A stretch of 64,000 nt of DNA from Roseomonas aeriglobus (lineage in GTDB: Bacteria > Pseudomonadota > Alphaproteobacteria > Sphingomonadales > Sphingomonadaceae), in contig JAFHKN010000002.1 of assembly GCA_016937575.1 (NCBI GenBank), forward strand, positions 372,001 through 436,000. Direction: 5' to 3'. The notes beneath the pieces were generated by a model. That model was given only the letters and a program-made list of their open reading frames with translations, did not search any database and was not told where the DNA came from. Positions 1 through 10,114 of this stretch are shown here, piece by piece. The first letter of the stretch is position 1. Each line of letters begins with the position of its first letter. A program made the translations under genes and the position numbers.

Positions 1-1
1 G

Positions 2-595
2 ACCGACCTGTACATCGTCCGTCGCGGCATGTTGATGAGCTATGTCCTGCTCGACGACGGCAGCCGGCAGATCCTGCGGTTTCATTTCCGCGGCGACATG
101 ATCGGCGTGCCGGGCATGATCTATGCGACGTCGCCGGAAACGATCGCGGCGCTGACGGACGCGGAGGTCTGCACCTTCGACCGCGCCGCGCTCAGCCGCC
201 TGTTCGAGGAGCACCCCCGCATCGCCGCGCTGATCCTGGCGCTCAACCAGGTCGAGCGGGTCGCACTGACCGACCGGCTGGCGGCGCTGGGGCGGACGTC
301 GGCGAAGGCGCGGGTGGCGGCGCTGGTGCTCGACATACGTAATCGGCTCCGCGCGGGCGATCCGGCCGTCGTCGACAGCTATCCGCTGGGACTGACGCAG
401 GAAGAGATCGGCGATGCGACCGGCCTGACCGCGGTGCACGTCAATCGCATGCTGCGCCAGCTGGAAGAAGACGGGCTGATCGCCCGCGAGGGCGGTCGCA
501 TGACCATCCGCGACGAACGCGCGCTGGCACGGTCGGCGAATTACGTCGACCGCTATGCGGGGCTCGACCTGGGGTGGTTACCGCCGGCGCGGTGA
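2..595 (+). CDS. Crp/Fnr family transcriptional regulator (5' end outside window)
   Basis: A cNMP-binding-fold regulator that controls transcription through a C-terminal winged helix. The reading frame is open from base 2, with residues TDLYIVRRGM running into the beta-roll, so the true start lies left of the window; the in-window ATG at 29 is internal. The helix-turn-helix is clear near the C-terminus (LTQEEIGDATGLTAVHVNRM), followed by a wing. No cysteine cluster for an Fe-S cluster is visible in the part seen, so the effector is unknown. It converges with the methionine operon, separated by a palindromic repeat. Confidence 0.85.
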   Translation, partial: TDLYIVRRGMLMSYVLLDDGSRQILRFHFRGDMIGVPGMIYATSPETIAALTDAEVCTFDRAALSRLFEEHPRIAALILALNQVERVALTDRLAALGRTSAKARVAALVLDIRNRLRAGDPAVVDSYPLGLTQEEIGDATGLTAVHVNRMLRQLEEDGLIAREGGRMTIRDERALARSANYVDRYAGLDLGWLPPAR

Positions 596-608
596 TACGA
601 TTTTAATC

Positions 609-741
609 ATCCCCCTAGCTTGTCTGGGGGAGGGGGACTGGCGAAGCCGGTGGAGGGGCATTCCAGCCCTACCGGGCGCATCGCAGGCCCCTCCACCAGC
701 CTGACGGCTGGTCCCCCTCCCCGAGACAAGCTCGGGGGGGA
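609..741. repeat. Family A palindromic repeat, copy 1
   Basis: An inverted repeat of about 130 bp. Each end is a GC-rich hairpin built on CCCCGAG/CTCGGGG-like arms, and the inner part has facing TGGAGGGGC and GCCCCTCCACCA blocks. It lies between the convergent crp-like gene and metH2, where it could also act as a bidirectional transcription end. Seven more copies occur in this window. Confidence 0.8.
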
Positions 742-747
742 ATTGGC

Positions 748-3402
<2,655 letters not shown>

Positions 3403-3420
3403 CTTCGTTCTGCTCTTCGA

Positions 3421-3539
3421 TCCTTCCCTGAAAGGGGAGGTGTCATCGCGTCAGCGATGACGGAGGGGTGTAACGCTATCGAGAGGGGGACACCCCTCCG
3501 TCTGGCCTTCGGCCAGCCACCTCCCCTTCCAGGGGAGGA
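3421..3539. repeat. Family A palindromic repeat, copy 2
   Basis: A hairpin-ended inverted repeat with CTCCCCTTCCAGGGGAGG-type ends and inner GGAGGGGTGT / ACACCCCTCC blocks. It fills the gap between metH1 and metH2, so it is transcribed within the operon and separates the two halves of methionine synthase. Confidence 0.8.
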
Positions 3540-3545
3540 TAATAT

Positions 3546-4592
3546 TCACGCCGCCATCGTGAACGGCTCGAGGCCCGCCAGCCGCGTCCGCACCTCCGGT
3601 ACCGGCATCGCCCGCGGCGGCAGCCCCCGCACCGCATCCGCGATCGCCTCGATATGCGCCGGGGTCGACCCGCAGCAGCCGCCCAGGATGTTGACCTGCC
3701 CGCCGTCGGCCCATTCCTTGACCAGCCCCGCGGTCGTCTGCGGCGCTTCGTCATAGGCGCCGAGTTCGTTCGGCAGGCCGGCGTTGGGATAGACCATGAT
3801 GAGCGTATCGGCCATTGCCGACAGCGTCTTCACATGCGGGCGCAGCTGCTCCGCGCCGAACGAGCAGTTGAGCCCGATCGTCAGCGGCTTGGCATGGCGC
3901 ACCGCGTGCCAGAACGCCTCGACCGTGTGGCCGCTGAGGTTGCGGCCCGACAGGTCGGTCAGCGTCATCGACAGCATGATCGGCACGTCGCGGCCCAGCG
4001 CCTGGCCCGCCTCCAGCACCGCCATGATCCCGGCCTTGGCGTTCAGCGTGTCGAACACGGTTTCGATCAGGATGAAGTCGGCGCCGCCCTCGATCAGCGC
4101 GTCGACCTGCTCGCGATAGACGTCCTTCAGATAGTCGAAGTCGATCTCGCGATAGCCCGGGTCGTTGACGTCGGGGCTCAGCGACAGCGTCTTGTTGGTC
4201 GGCCCGATCGCGCCCGCCACGAAGCGCGGGCGGCCATCCTTCGCGGCGAATTCGTCGGCGATGGATCGGGCGAGCCTCGCGCTCTCGACGTTGATCTCGC
4301 GCACCAGATGCTCGGCGCCATAGTCGGCCTGGCTGATACGGTTGGCGCTGAACGTGTTCGTCTCGGCGATGTCGGCGCCTGCCTCGAAATAGGCGCGGTG
4401 GATCGCGCCCGGTACCTCGGGCTTGGTCAGCGCCAGAATGTCGTTGTTGCCCTTCTGGTCGTGGCCGAGCGCGAGGGTGCCGGCGTAATCGGCTTCGGAG
4501 AGTTTCCAGTTCTGGATTTCGGTGCCGAACGCACCGTCGATGACGAGGATACGCTGTGCGGCCTGTTCGAGCAGTTGCTGGCGGGGAGTCAT
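3546..4592 (-). CDS. metH1: Methionine synthase, homocysteine S-methyltransferase subunit
   Basis: Zinc-dependent homocysteine-binding barrel of methionine synthase. It activates homocysteine for methylation by the cobalamin carried on MetH2. Zinc ligands are visible: Cys243 in GLNCSFGAEQ and Cys306-Cys307 in LGGCCGSTPAH. I chose the ATG at 4592 (MTPRQQLLEQAAQRIL, 348 residues) because the upstream in-frame extension is translated repeat sequence. Splitting MetH into two adjacent genes is known in several alphaproteobacteria, and both halves are full length, so this is a split enzyme and not a broken one. Confidence 0.93.
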   Translation of the reverse strand: MTPRQQLLEQAAQRILVIDGAFGTEIQNWKLSEADYAGTLALGHDQKGNNDILALTKPEVPGAIHRAYFEAGADIAETNTFSANRISQADYGAEHLVREINVESARLARSIADEFAAKDGRPRFVAGAIGPTNKTLSLSPDVNDPGYREIDFDYLKDVYREQVDALIEGGADFILIETVFDTLNAKAGIMAVLEAGQALGRDVPIMLSMTLTDLSGRNLSGHTVEAFWHAVRHAKPLTIGLNCSFGAEQLRPHVKTLSAMADTLIMVYPNAGLPNELGAYDEAPQTTAGLVKEWADGGQVNILGGCCGSTPAHIEAIADAVRGLPPRAMPVPEVRTRLAGLEPFTMAA

Positions 4593-4604
4593 GTCGTCTC
4601 TCTC

Positions 4605-4735
4605 GATCCTCCCCGGCACGGGGAGGGGGACCGCTCGCAGAGCGGTGGAGGGGGCTCTCCACAAAGTCTGTCGCTGGTGGAGAGCCCCCTCCACCAGCCT
4701 TCGGCTGGTCCCCCTCCCCGCGAGCGGGGAGGAGC
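4605..4735. repeat. Family A palindromic repeat, copy 3
   Basis: An inverted repeat with CTCCCCGCGAGCGGGGAGGA and CCTCCCCGGCACGGGGAGG hairpins at its ends and facing GGTGGAGGG / CCCTCCACC blocks inside. It occupies the metF-metH1 gap. Read on the minus strand, its G-rich end lies just upstream of the metH1 start. Confidence 0.8.
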
Positions 4736-4740
4736 CTGTG

Positions 4741-5682
4741 TCACGCCGCCTCGGCCCGCGCCACCGCCTGCGGCCGAAGCCCCAGCAGGTGACAGATCGC
4801 GTAGCTCAGCTCCGCCCGGTTGAGCGTGTAGAAATGGAACGCGCGCTCACCGCCCGCGTAGAGTTTGCGGCACAGCTCGGCGGCGACCGTGGCGGCGACC
4901 AGCTGGCGCGCGGCGGGGTGGTCGTCCAGCCCCTCGAACAGCCGCCCCATCCAGGCGGGCACGTCGGTGCCGCACATCGCCGACATCTTCTGAACCGCAG
5001 CGAAGCTCATGACCGGCATGATGCCGGGCACGATCTCCGCCGAGATGCCCGCGGCCGCGGCGGCATCGCGGAAACGAAAGAAGGTTTCGGGTTCGAAGAA
5101 GAATTGCGTGATCGCTCGCGTCGCGCCGGCATCGATCTTGCGCTTCAGATTGTCGATATCGGAAGCGGCATCGGCCGAATCCGGGTGGCATTCGGGGTAG
5201 GCGGCGACCGAAATCTCGAACGGGTGCAGCTTGCGCAGGCCCGCGACCAGCGCGGCCGCATTGGCATAGCCACCCTCGGGCGACTGGAACTTCGCGCCCG
5301 GCGTCGGCGGGTCGCCGCGCAACGCGACGATGTGCCGGACGCCTGCGTTCCAATAGGCGTTCGCGACCGCATCGATCTCGTCGCATGTCGCCTCGACGCA
5401 GGTCAGGTGCGCGGCGACCGGGATGGTCGTCTCGCGCGCGATACGGGCGACGGTGGTGTGGGTACGCTCGCGCGTCGTGCCGCCGGCACCATAGGTGACC
5501 GAGACGAACCGGGGGCCGAGGGGACTGAGCGTCTCGATCGACTCCCACAGGGTCGCATCCATCTTCTCGGTCTTGGGCGGAAAGAATTCGAAACTGACGG
5601 CGGCGTCGCCCGCCACGTCGGCGAACAGCGGCGCATCGAGTGCACGACGCGCTTCCTCCATCGCTCCCAGACTTGCCTTCAC
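4741..5682 (-). CDS. metF: 5,10-methylenetetrahydrofolate reductase
   Basis: FAD-dependent reductase that makes 5-methyl-tetrahydrofolate, the methyl donor for MetH1/MetH2. The N-terminal SFEFFPPKTEKMD and the motifs HLTCVEAT, ALRGDPP and AAYPECHPD are typical of the MetF barrel. I prefer the GTG at 5682: it overlaps the upstream stop as GTGA and has AGGAG about ten bases ahead, giving 313 residues. The ATG at 5661 has its purine tract too close. It lies directly behind sahR and is probably translationally coupled to it. Confidence 0.93.
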   Translation of the reverse strand: MKASLGAMEEARRALDAPLFADVAGDAAVSFEFFPPKTEKMDATLWESIETLSPLGPRFVSVTYGAGGTTRERTHTTVARIARETTIPVAAHLTCVEATCDEIDAVANAYWNAGVRHIVALRGDPPTPGAKFQSPEGGYANAAALVAGLRKLHPFEISVAAYPECHPDSADAASDIDNLKRKIDAGATRAITQFFFEPETFFRFRDAAAAAGISAEIVPGIMPVMSFAAVQKMSAMCGTDVPAWMGRLFEGLDDHPAARQLVAATVAAELCRKLYAGGERAFHFYTLNRAELSYAICHLLGLRPQAVARAEAA

Positions 5683-6632
5683 GCGGCCTTCACTCCTGTA
5701 GTCGCGGGCGCGACCTTGCGCGCCAGCCAAAGTTTGACGGTCAGTTCGCCGCCCAGCAGCGTCTCGATCCGCACCGGCGACAGGCCGGCTGCGGTGAACC
5801 AGCCGAGCATCTGTTCGTCGGAAAAGCCCAGGCGCACATGCGCGTCGCGGGTGCGCAGATCCTCGCGGTCGTGCGCGTCGAAATCGGCGATCAGCAGCCG
5901 GCCACCGCCGTCGAGCACGCGCGCGGCCTCCGCAATCGCCGCGCCCGGCGCTTCGGCGAAGTGCAGGACATGGTGCAGGATGGCCAGATCGCTGTCGCCG
6001 TCATCGAGCGGCAACGCATAGAGATCGGCCTGGCGCAGCTCGGCGTTCCCCTGCTCGGCCAGCTTGCCGCGGGCGAGCCGCAGCATTTCCGACGAACGGT
6101 CGATTCCCAGCGCCCGGCTGGCGCGCGGGGCGAACAATTCGAGCATGCGGCCCGTGCCCGTCCCGATATCGACGATCCGGCCGAGCGGGGCGGGGCCAAG
6201 CACGGCGTCGATCGCCGCCTCCACCTGTTCCTCGGCGATATGGAGCGAGCGGATCGCGTCCCATTCCCCGGCATGCTCCTCGAACCAGGTTGCCGCAGCG
6301 GCGGCGCGGTCGGCGCGGACGGCGGCCAGCCGCGCGCTGTCGGCGATCGCCCAGTGATCGGTCTCGTTCGCATTCCAGGCGTCGAGCGCCGCGAGAACCG
6401 GCGACACGCGGGCCGGCTCGCCCAGCGCGACGAACACCCAGCTGCCCTCCTTGCGCCGCTGCGTCAGCCCGGCATCGCCCAGGATCTTCACATGCCGGCT
6501 GACGCGCGGCTGGCTTTGCCCCAGCACCTGCGCCAGTTCGCCGACCGACAGCTCCATCGTGCGCACCAGCGACAGGATGCGCAGACGGGTCGCGTCGGCA
6601 AGCGCGCGGAAGATGTCGAGGGCAGCGGTCAT
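5679..6632 (-). CDS. sahR: ArsR-family regulator fused to SAM-dependent methyltransferase (SahR-type)
   Basis: A 317-residue protein with an N-terminal ArsR winged helix (about 5-85, with ELAQVLGQSQPRVSRHVKIL as recognition region) and a C-terminal class I methyltransferase fold (glycine-rich VDIGTGTGRMLEL near 165). This architecture at the head of methionine-cycle genes matches SahR, a repressor reported in Proteobacteria that responds to S-adenosylhomocysteine. The methyltransferase fold may serve as the ligand sensor; that is inference. The ArsR metal-binding ELCVCDL motif is absent (TMELSVGELA here), which argues against a metalloregulator. A palindrome 11 bp upstream suggests autoregulation of the operon. 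Confidence 0.85.
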   Translation of the reverse strand: MTAALDIFRALADATRLRILSLVRTMELSVGELAQVLGQSQPRVSRHVKILGDAGLTQRRKEGSWVFVALGEPARVSPVLAALDAWNANETDHWAIADSARLAAVRADRAAAAATWFEEHAGEWDAIRSLHIAEEQVEAAIDAVLGPAPLGRIVDIGTGTGRMLELFAPRASRALGIDRSSEMLRLARGKLAEQGNAELRQADLYALPLDDGDSDLAILHHVLHFAEAPGAAIAEAARVLDGGGRLLIADFDAHDREDLRTRDAHVRLGFSDEQMLGWFTAAGLSPVRIETLLGGELTVKLWLARKVAPATTGVKAA

Positions 6633-6642
6633 CGCGCCGCAT

Positions 6643-6664
6643 CATATAAAGAAATCTTTATATG
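6643..6664. promoter_or_regulatory. Palindromic operator upstream of sahR
   Basis: Perfect inverted repeat with 10-nt arms, CATATAAAGA and TCTTTATATG, separated by AA. It is A/T-rich in very GC-rich DNA and lies 11 bp upstream of the sahR start, where a repressor would block the operon. I recall a similar AT-rich palindrome being described for alphaproteobacterial SahR. It could also influence the divergent lipoprotein gene that starts at 6749. Confidence 0.75.
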
Positions 6665-6748
6665 CGGTCAATCGATCGCAGCGACGCACCCTTTTCGTTT
6701 CGCCTGCGTTGCGTAACGTCAGTTCAAACAGAAAGGGATGTCCTTGAG

Positions 6749-7090
6749 ATGAAAAAGATCGTGCTTCCGCTGGTGCTCGCCGCCGGTCTGGGCTTGGGCG
6801 CATGCAGCGACCAGACGCAGCAGTCGATGGCCAACGACGTCGATAACGCGACCGCCGACGCCAATGCGACGATGCGCGAAGCGGGCGACGACGTCGAAGC
6901 CGCGACCGACGATGCGATGCGTTCGGCAGAGAATGGCGCCGATCGCGCCGGCGCCGCACTCGATCGCACCGGCGACCGGATCGCGAACGGTGCCGATCGT
7001 GCCGCCGACGCCACGGGCCGTGCGCTCGACGACGCGGCCGATGCGACCGGCAACGCCATGGTTCGCGCGGGCAACGCCATCCGCGACTAA
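6749..7090 (+). CDS. Small alanine/aspartate-rich repetitive lipoprotein
   Basis: 113 residues with a lipoprotein signal: MKKIVLPLVLAAGLGLGAC, predicted lipidated at Cys19. The mature part is almost entirely A, D, R, N, G and T in loose repeats around DRAGAALDRTGDRIANGAD, a pattern expected to form long amphipathic helices and reminiscent of LEA-like or entericidin-like stress proteins. The start is the ATG at 6749; the upstream in-frame codons are untranslated leader. It overlaps the next gene at TAATG. Function unknown; probably an outer-membrane or periplasmic lipoprotein. Confidence 0.75.
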   Translation: MKKIVLPLVLAAGLGLGACSDQTQQSMANDVDNATADANATMREAGDDVEAATDDAMRSAENGADRAGAALDRTGDRIANGADRAADATGRALDDAADATGNAMVRAGNAIRD

Positions 7091-7281
7091 TGATGCGACG
7101 CCTGCGCCTCGTTCTCGCTCTGCCAGCCGTTCTGACGATGGTCGGCTGCGGTTCGGATCAGGTCGCCGACCCCGGCGGTCTGACGGCGAGCGAGGCGCAG
7201 GAGTTGAACGAGGCCGCGGCGATGCTCGACGCCAACGCGATCGACCTGAATCACGTGATCGAGCCGGGAAACCGCCAATGA
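7090..7281 (+). CDS. Small lipoprotein, hypothetical
   Basis: 63 residues starting with tandem ATG codons. A hydrophobic signal ends in LTMVGC, giving a lipid-modified Cys20, followed by a short acidic tail (GGLTASEAQELNEAAAMLD). The first ATG overlaps the stop of the preceding lipoprotein (TAATG), and its own TGA overlaps the ATG of the aldo/keto reductase (ATGA), so the three genes form a tight transcription unit. No function can be assigned. Confidence 0.7.
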   Translation: MMRRLRLVLALPAVLTMVGCGSDQVADPGGLTASEAQELNEAAAMLDANAIDLNHVIEPGNRQ

Positions 7282-8225
7282 CTCCGCGCAAGCTTGGGAG
7301 CACCGAGCTGGAGATCGCCCCGCTGGTGCTGGGCGGCAATGTGTTCGGCTGGACGGCGGACGAGACGACCAGCTTTGCCGTGCTCGACGCGTTTGTCGAT
7401 GCGGGCGGCACGATGATCGACACCGCCGACGTCTACTCGGCGTGGGTGCCGGGGCATCAGGGCGGCGAATCGGAAAGCGTGATCGGCCGCTGGCTGAAGC
7501 AATCGGGCAAGCGCGACCAGGTGCAGATCGCGACCAAGGTCGGGATGCTGCCGGGCGAGGGCGGAGAGAAGCTGGCACCGTCACACATCGCTGCGGCGGT
7601 CGAGGCATCGCTCGCGCGGCTTCAGACCGACCACATCGATCTCTATTATGCGCATCAGGATGATGAGTCCGTGCCCCAGGCCGATGTGCTGGAAGCCTTT
7701 GGCAAGCTGGTCGACGCCGGCAAGGTCCGCGTCGTGGGTGCCTCCAATTTCCACGCCGCGCGGTTGAAATCGGCCAACGACATCGCGCGTGACCACGGCC
7801 TACCGCATTATCACGTGCTGCAGCCCGAATATAATCTCGTCAGCCGGACCACGTTCGAGGGCGAGCTGGAGAATTACTGCATTACCCAGAACATCGCGGT
7901 GCTGCCCTATTACGGGCTCGCTTCGGGCTTCCTGACCGGTAAATACCGATCGGAGGCGGACCTGGGGAAGAGCGTCCGCGGCGGGCGGATGGGCGAGCTG
8001 CTGAACGGCAAGGGCGCCGACGTCCTCGCCGCGATGGACGCGGTCGCTGACGAAACGGGTGCGAGCCTCGCCCAGATCGCACTGGCGTGGCTGATGGCGC
8101 AGGAGGGCGTGACTGCGCCGATCGCGAGTGCGACGAGCGTCGAGCAGTTGCGTGAATTGACCGGTGCGTGGGACGTGGCGTTGTCGAAGGATCAGCTTGA
8201 TCGTCTGACGGCGGCTGGGGCTTAG
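7278..8225 (+). CDS. Aldo/keto reductase
   Basis: NADP(H)-dependent oxidoreductase of the aldo/keto reductase barrel family, 315 residues. Catalytic residues are visible: Asp48 and Tyr53 in MIDTADVYS, the lysine in IATKVG and the histidine in IDLYYAHQDD. The C-terminal region with SGFLTGKYR and LAQIALAWLMAQ resembles the YajO/Tas-like branch. The physiological substrate cannot be told from sequence. Translation is probably coupled to the small lipoprotein upstream through an ATGA overlap. Confidence 0.9.
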   Translation: MTPRKLGSTELEIAPLVLGGNVFGWTADETTSFAVLDAFVDAGGTMIDTADVYSAWVPGHQGGESESVIGRWLKQSGKRDQVQIATKVGMLPGEGGEKLAPSHIAAAVEASLARLQTDHIDLYYAHQDDESVPQADVLEAFGKLVDAGKVRVVGASNFHAARLKSANDIARDHGLPHYHVLQPEYNLVSRTTFEGELENYCITQNIAVLPYYGLASGFLTGKYRSEADLGKSVRGGRMGELLNGKGADVLAAMDAVADETGASLAQIALAWLMAQEGVTAPIASATSVEQLRELTGAWDVALSKDQLDRLTAAGA

Positions 8226-8247
8226 GTTCTAGAAGAAGTGATTTTTG

Positions 8248-8400
8248 TGCGCCCCTGCGGGGCGCAAGGCGCGAAGACGCGAAGATGTCTGGCCTGACGC
8301 GCGCGATCGGAAGACATCTCAAACGCGGCGTGAGAGAGCTGCTCCGCAGCCAAAAGTCTAAGCTCTTAGCGCCTTCGCGCTTTGCGCCCCGCAGGGGCGC
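8248..8400. repeat. Long inverted repeat downstream of aldo/keto reductase
   Basis: Two facing arms of about 30 bp (GCGCCCCTGCGGGGCGCAAG with GCGCGAAG on the left; CTTCGCGC with TTTGCGCCCCGCAGGGGCGC on the right) flank about 90 bp of unremarkable sequence. Each arm is itself a small palindrome (GCGCCCC/GGGGCGC). It differs from families A-C and fills the 246-bp gap before the TonB-like gene. Confidence 0.7.
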
Positions 8401-8471
8401 CCGAACAATCTTTCTTTTTCCTGTCTTCCCCCGCCAGCCGGTATTCAGCCTCGTGCGTTTAACCCACCGCA

Positions 8472-9284
8472 ATGGCCCGCTATGCCCCTCCGACGAAGGA
8501 CCGCATCCCCGCCGCACTGGCGGCAGTGGCGATTCCGGGTGCGTTGCTCTGGGCGCTGATCAGCGGGCTCGGCGTGCGGTTCGACCCGGAGGCGAGCAAT
8601 CCGCTCGACCTGTTCACGGTGCTGCCCGAAAAGCCGCCCCAGCCGACCCCGCCCAAGCCGAAGACGGTCGAACCAAAGCGCGCGCCCGACCTGCGTAAGG
8701 AAGCCGCCGCGTCGCCGCCCAATCTGCGCAGCCGCGCGACCGACATCGTCGCGCCCAAGGTCGAACTGCCAGTGCCTGTCCCCCCACCGCCCGTCGTCGT
8801 CGCGCCGGCGCCCTCGGTCGGCGTGCAGGCCTCGACCGGCTCCGCCCAGGTCGTCGGCCCGGGCACGGGTTCGGGTGGCGTGGGTGACGGTCTGGGCAGC
8901 GGCGACGGTGGGGACGGCGACGGCGGCGGGGGCGGCGGGCGCGAGGAGACGCCGCCGCGCTTCCGCAGCGGGCGGATCAGCGACGCCGACTTCCCTGATG
9001 CCTTGCGCGAAACGACCCGCGGCGGATCGGTCGGCGTGCGCTACACCGTCCGCACCGATGGCCGCGTGACGAATTGCCGAATCACACGGTCGAGCGGCGA
9101 GCGTCTGCTCGACCAGACCACCTGCCGGCTGATCGAACAACGCTTCCGCTATCGCCCTTCGCTCGACGGCTATGGCCGCCCGGTCCAGGCGGATATCGTC
9201 GAGAACCATGAGTGGATCAACGAGATGACCGAGGAGGACTTCCGCGAACCCCCGAGGGTCGAACGGCGCCGGCGGTGGTTTTGA
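8472..9284 (+). CDS. TonB-family energy transducer
   Basis: 270 residues: one N-terminal membrane anchor (about 11-31), a proline-rich periplasmic spacer (PPQPTPPKPKT, PVPVPPPPVVVAP), a glycine/aspartate-rich linker and a C-terminal TonB-fold domain (about 175-250; VGVRYTVRTDGRVTNCRITR and FRYRPSLDGYGRPV). It should couple inner-membrane energy to outer-membrane receptors. No exbB/exbD genes or receptor are adjacent, so its partners are unknown. The glycine run is unusually long for the family. Confidence 0.8.
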   Translation: MARYAPPTKDRIPAALAAVAIPGALLWALISGLGVRFDPEASNPLDLFTVLPEKPPQPTPPKPKTVEPKRAPDLRKEAAASPPNLRSRATDIVAPKVELPVPVPPPPVVVAPAPSVGVQASTGSAQVVGPGTGSGGVGDGLGSGDGGDGDGGGGGGREETPPRFRSGRISDADFPDALRETTRGGSVGVRYTVRTDGRVTNCRITRSSGERLLDQTTCRLIEQRFRYRPSLDGYGRPVQADIVENHEWINEMTEEDFREPPRVERRRRWF

Positions 9285-9300
9285 CCGACCGCCCAACCTT

Positions 9301-9397
9301 CGTCATTCCCGCGAAGGCGGGAATCAATTCTGGCTGACCTTGGTGAGTCTCACGACGACCAGCGACTATTGATCCCCGCCTTCGCGGGGATGACGAC
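9301..9397. repeat. Family B palindromic repeat, copy 1
   Basis: About 97 bp with ends CGTCATTCCCGCGAAGGCGG and CCCGCCTTCGCGGGGATGAC, each a small hairpin, and a centre with ATTCTGGCTGAC. Same family as elements near 24.9, 27.1, 31.5, 53.3 and 54.6 kb. Confidence 0.85.
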
Positions 9398-9412
9398 GGG
9401 TAGCAAGGGGCT

Positions 9413-9690
9413 TACTTCGCCCAATCCCCCGCCGCCGCCATCCATCCGGCGACCGCCGCCGCCGCCGCGGTATCCGCCCGCAAAATCCGCGGCCCCAGCG
9501 ACACCCCGATCGCCCCCGGCACCGCGCGCACCGCGTCGCGCTCTTCGACGGTAAACCCGCCCTCCGGTCCGATCAGCACCGCCGCCGGCCCAGGCCGCGC
9601 GCGCATCGCCTCGAACGCCGGCTCACCGCCCGTCTCGTTCGCGAAATACAAGGTTCGCCCCGCGTCCAGCCGCGCAGCACCGCCGGCCGC
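9413..9690 (-). pseudogene. Diverged duplicate of the rsmE 3' end
   Basis: The open stretch encodes 79 residues that match the C-terminus of RsmE at 10094-10858: by my count 67 of 77 residues are identical. It keeps the knot-region motif VLIGPEGGFT and the SLGPRILRADTAA motif, but the N-terminal two thirds are missing. A one-base deletion relative to intact rsmE (GGCTGGAC for GACTGGGAC) breaks the frame near 9670, and homology stops at about 9690. It ends in DWAK, which looks more like the normal RsmE end than the tail of the intact copy. Confidence 0.8.
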
Positions 9691-9796
9691 CTAAGAAATT
9701 CTCGCTTTAGTTATTCATTGTCAGATATACAAGATAAGGTTAATTTATGCTACAACTTTTCTGAAGATTCTGAAACTCCTTAGGAGCTTAGGCCTT

Positions 9797-10114
9797 ATGA
9801 GATTCCGGGATTTATTCAAATCGCAGATTGAAGATCCAAAATTTAAAAGGGCGGAAATTTCGGGCGCGGGTGAAGACTGTTTGATTGAAATATGGGATCC
9901 CGTCCAAACTGACGATGGTTGGGGGTGTCGATGCAGTTTTCGGGTGGGAGAAAAGCAAAAAGTGATGGTCATGCCCGGATCGGATGCGCTTTCTGCGCTG
10001 TTGCATGCGGTGCACTCAATATCAGACATTTCTGAACAAGAAATCGGTACAAAAAATCTTAAGAATATGAAAAAATTTCGGCTTCCGAAAATATTATTCG
10101 ACCAACTTCCGTGA
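9797..10114 (+). CDS. Small unknown protein in a low-GC insert
   Basis: 105 residues, lysine-rich, with codon use visibly more A/T-rich than all neighbours. AGGAG precedes the ATG at reasonable spacing. Features seen: AGEDCLIEIWDP, the strand WGCRCSF, and SDALSALLHAVHSI. This pattern (W-x-C strand followed by a D-x-L-x-A-L-L helix) recalls small DUF6968-like proteins, but I am not certain. The gene lies in about 420 bp of foreign-looking DNA between two copies of the rsmE 3' end and overlaps the tail of intact rsmE by 21 bp end to end. No function is assigned. Confidence 0.65.
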   Translation: MRFRDLFKSQIEDPKFKRAEISGAGEDCLIEIWDPVQTDDGWGCRCSFRVGEKQKVMVMPGSDALSALLHAVHSISDISEQEIGTKNLKNMKKFRLPKILFDQLP

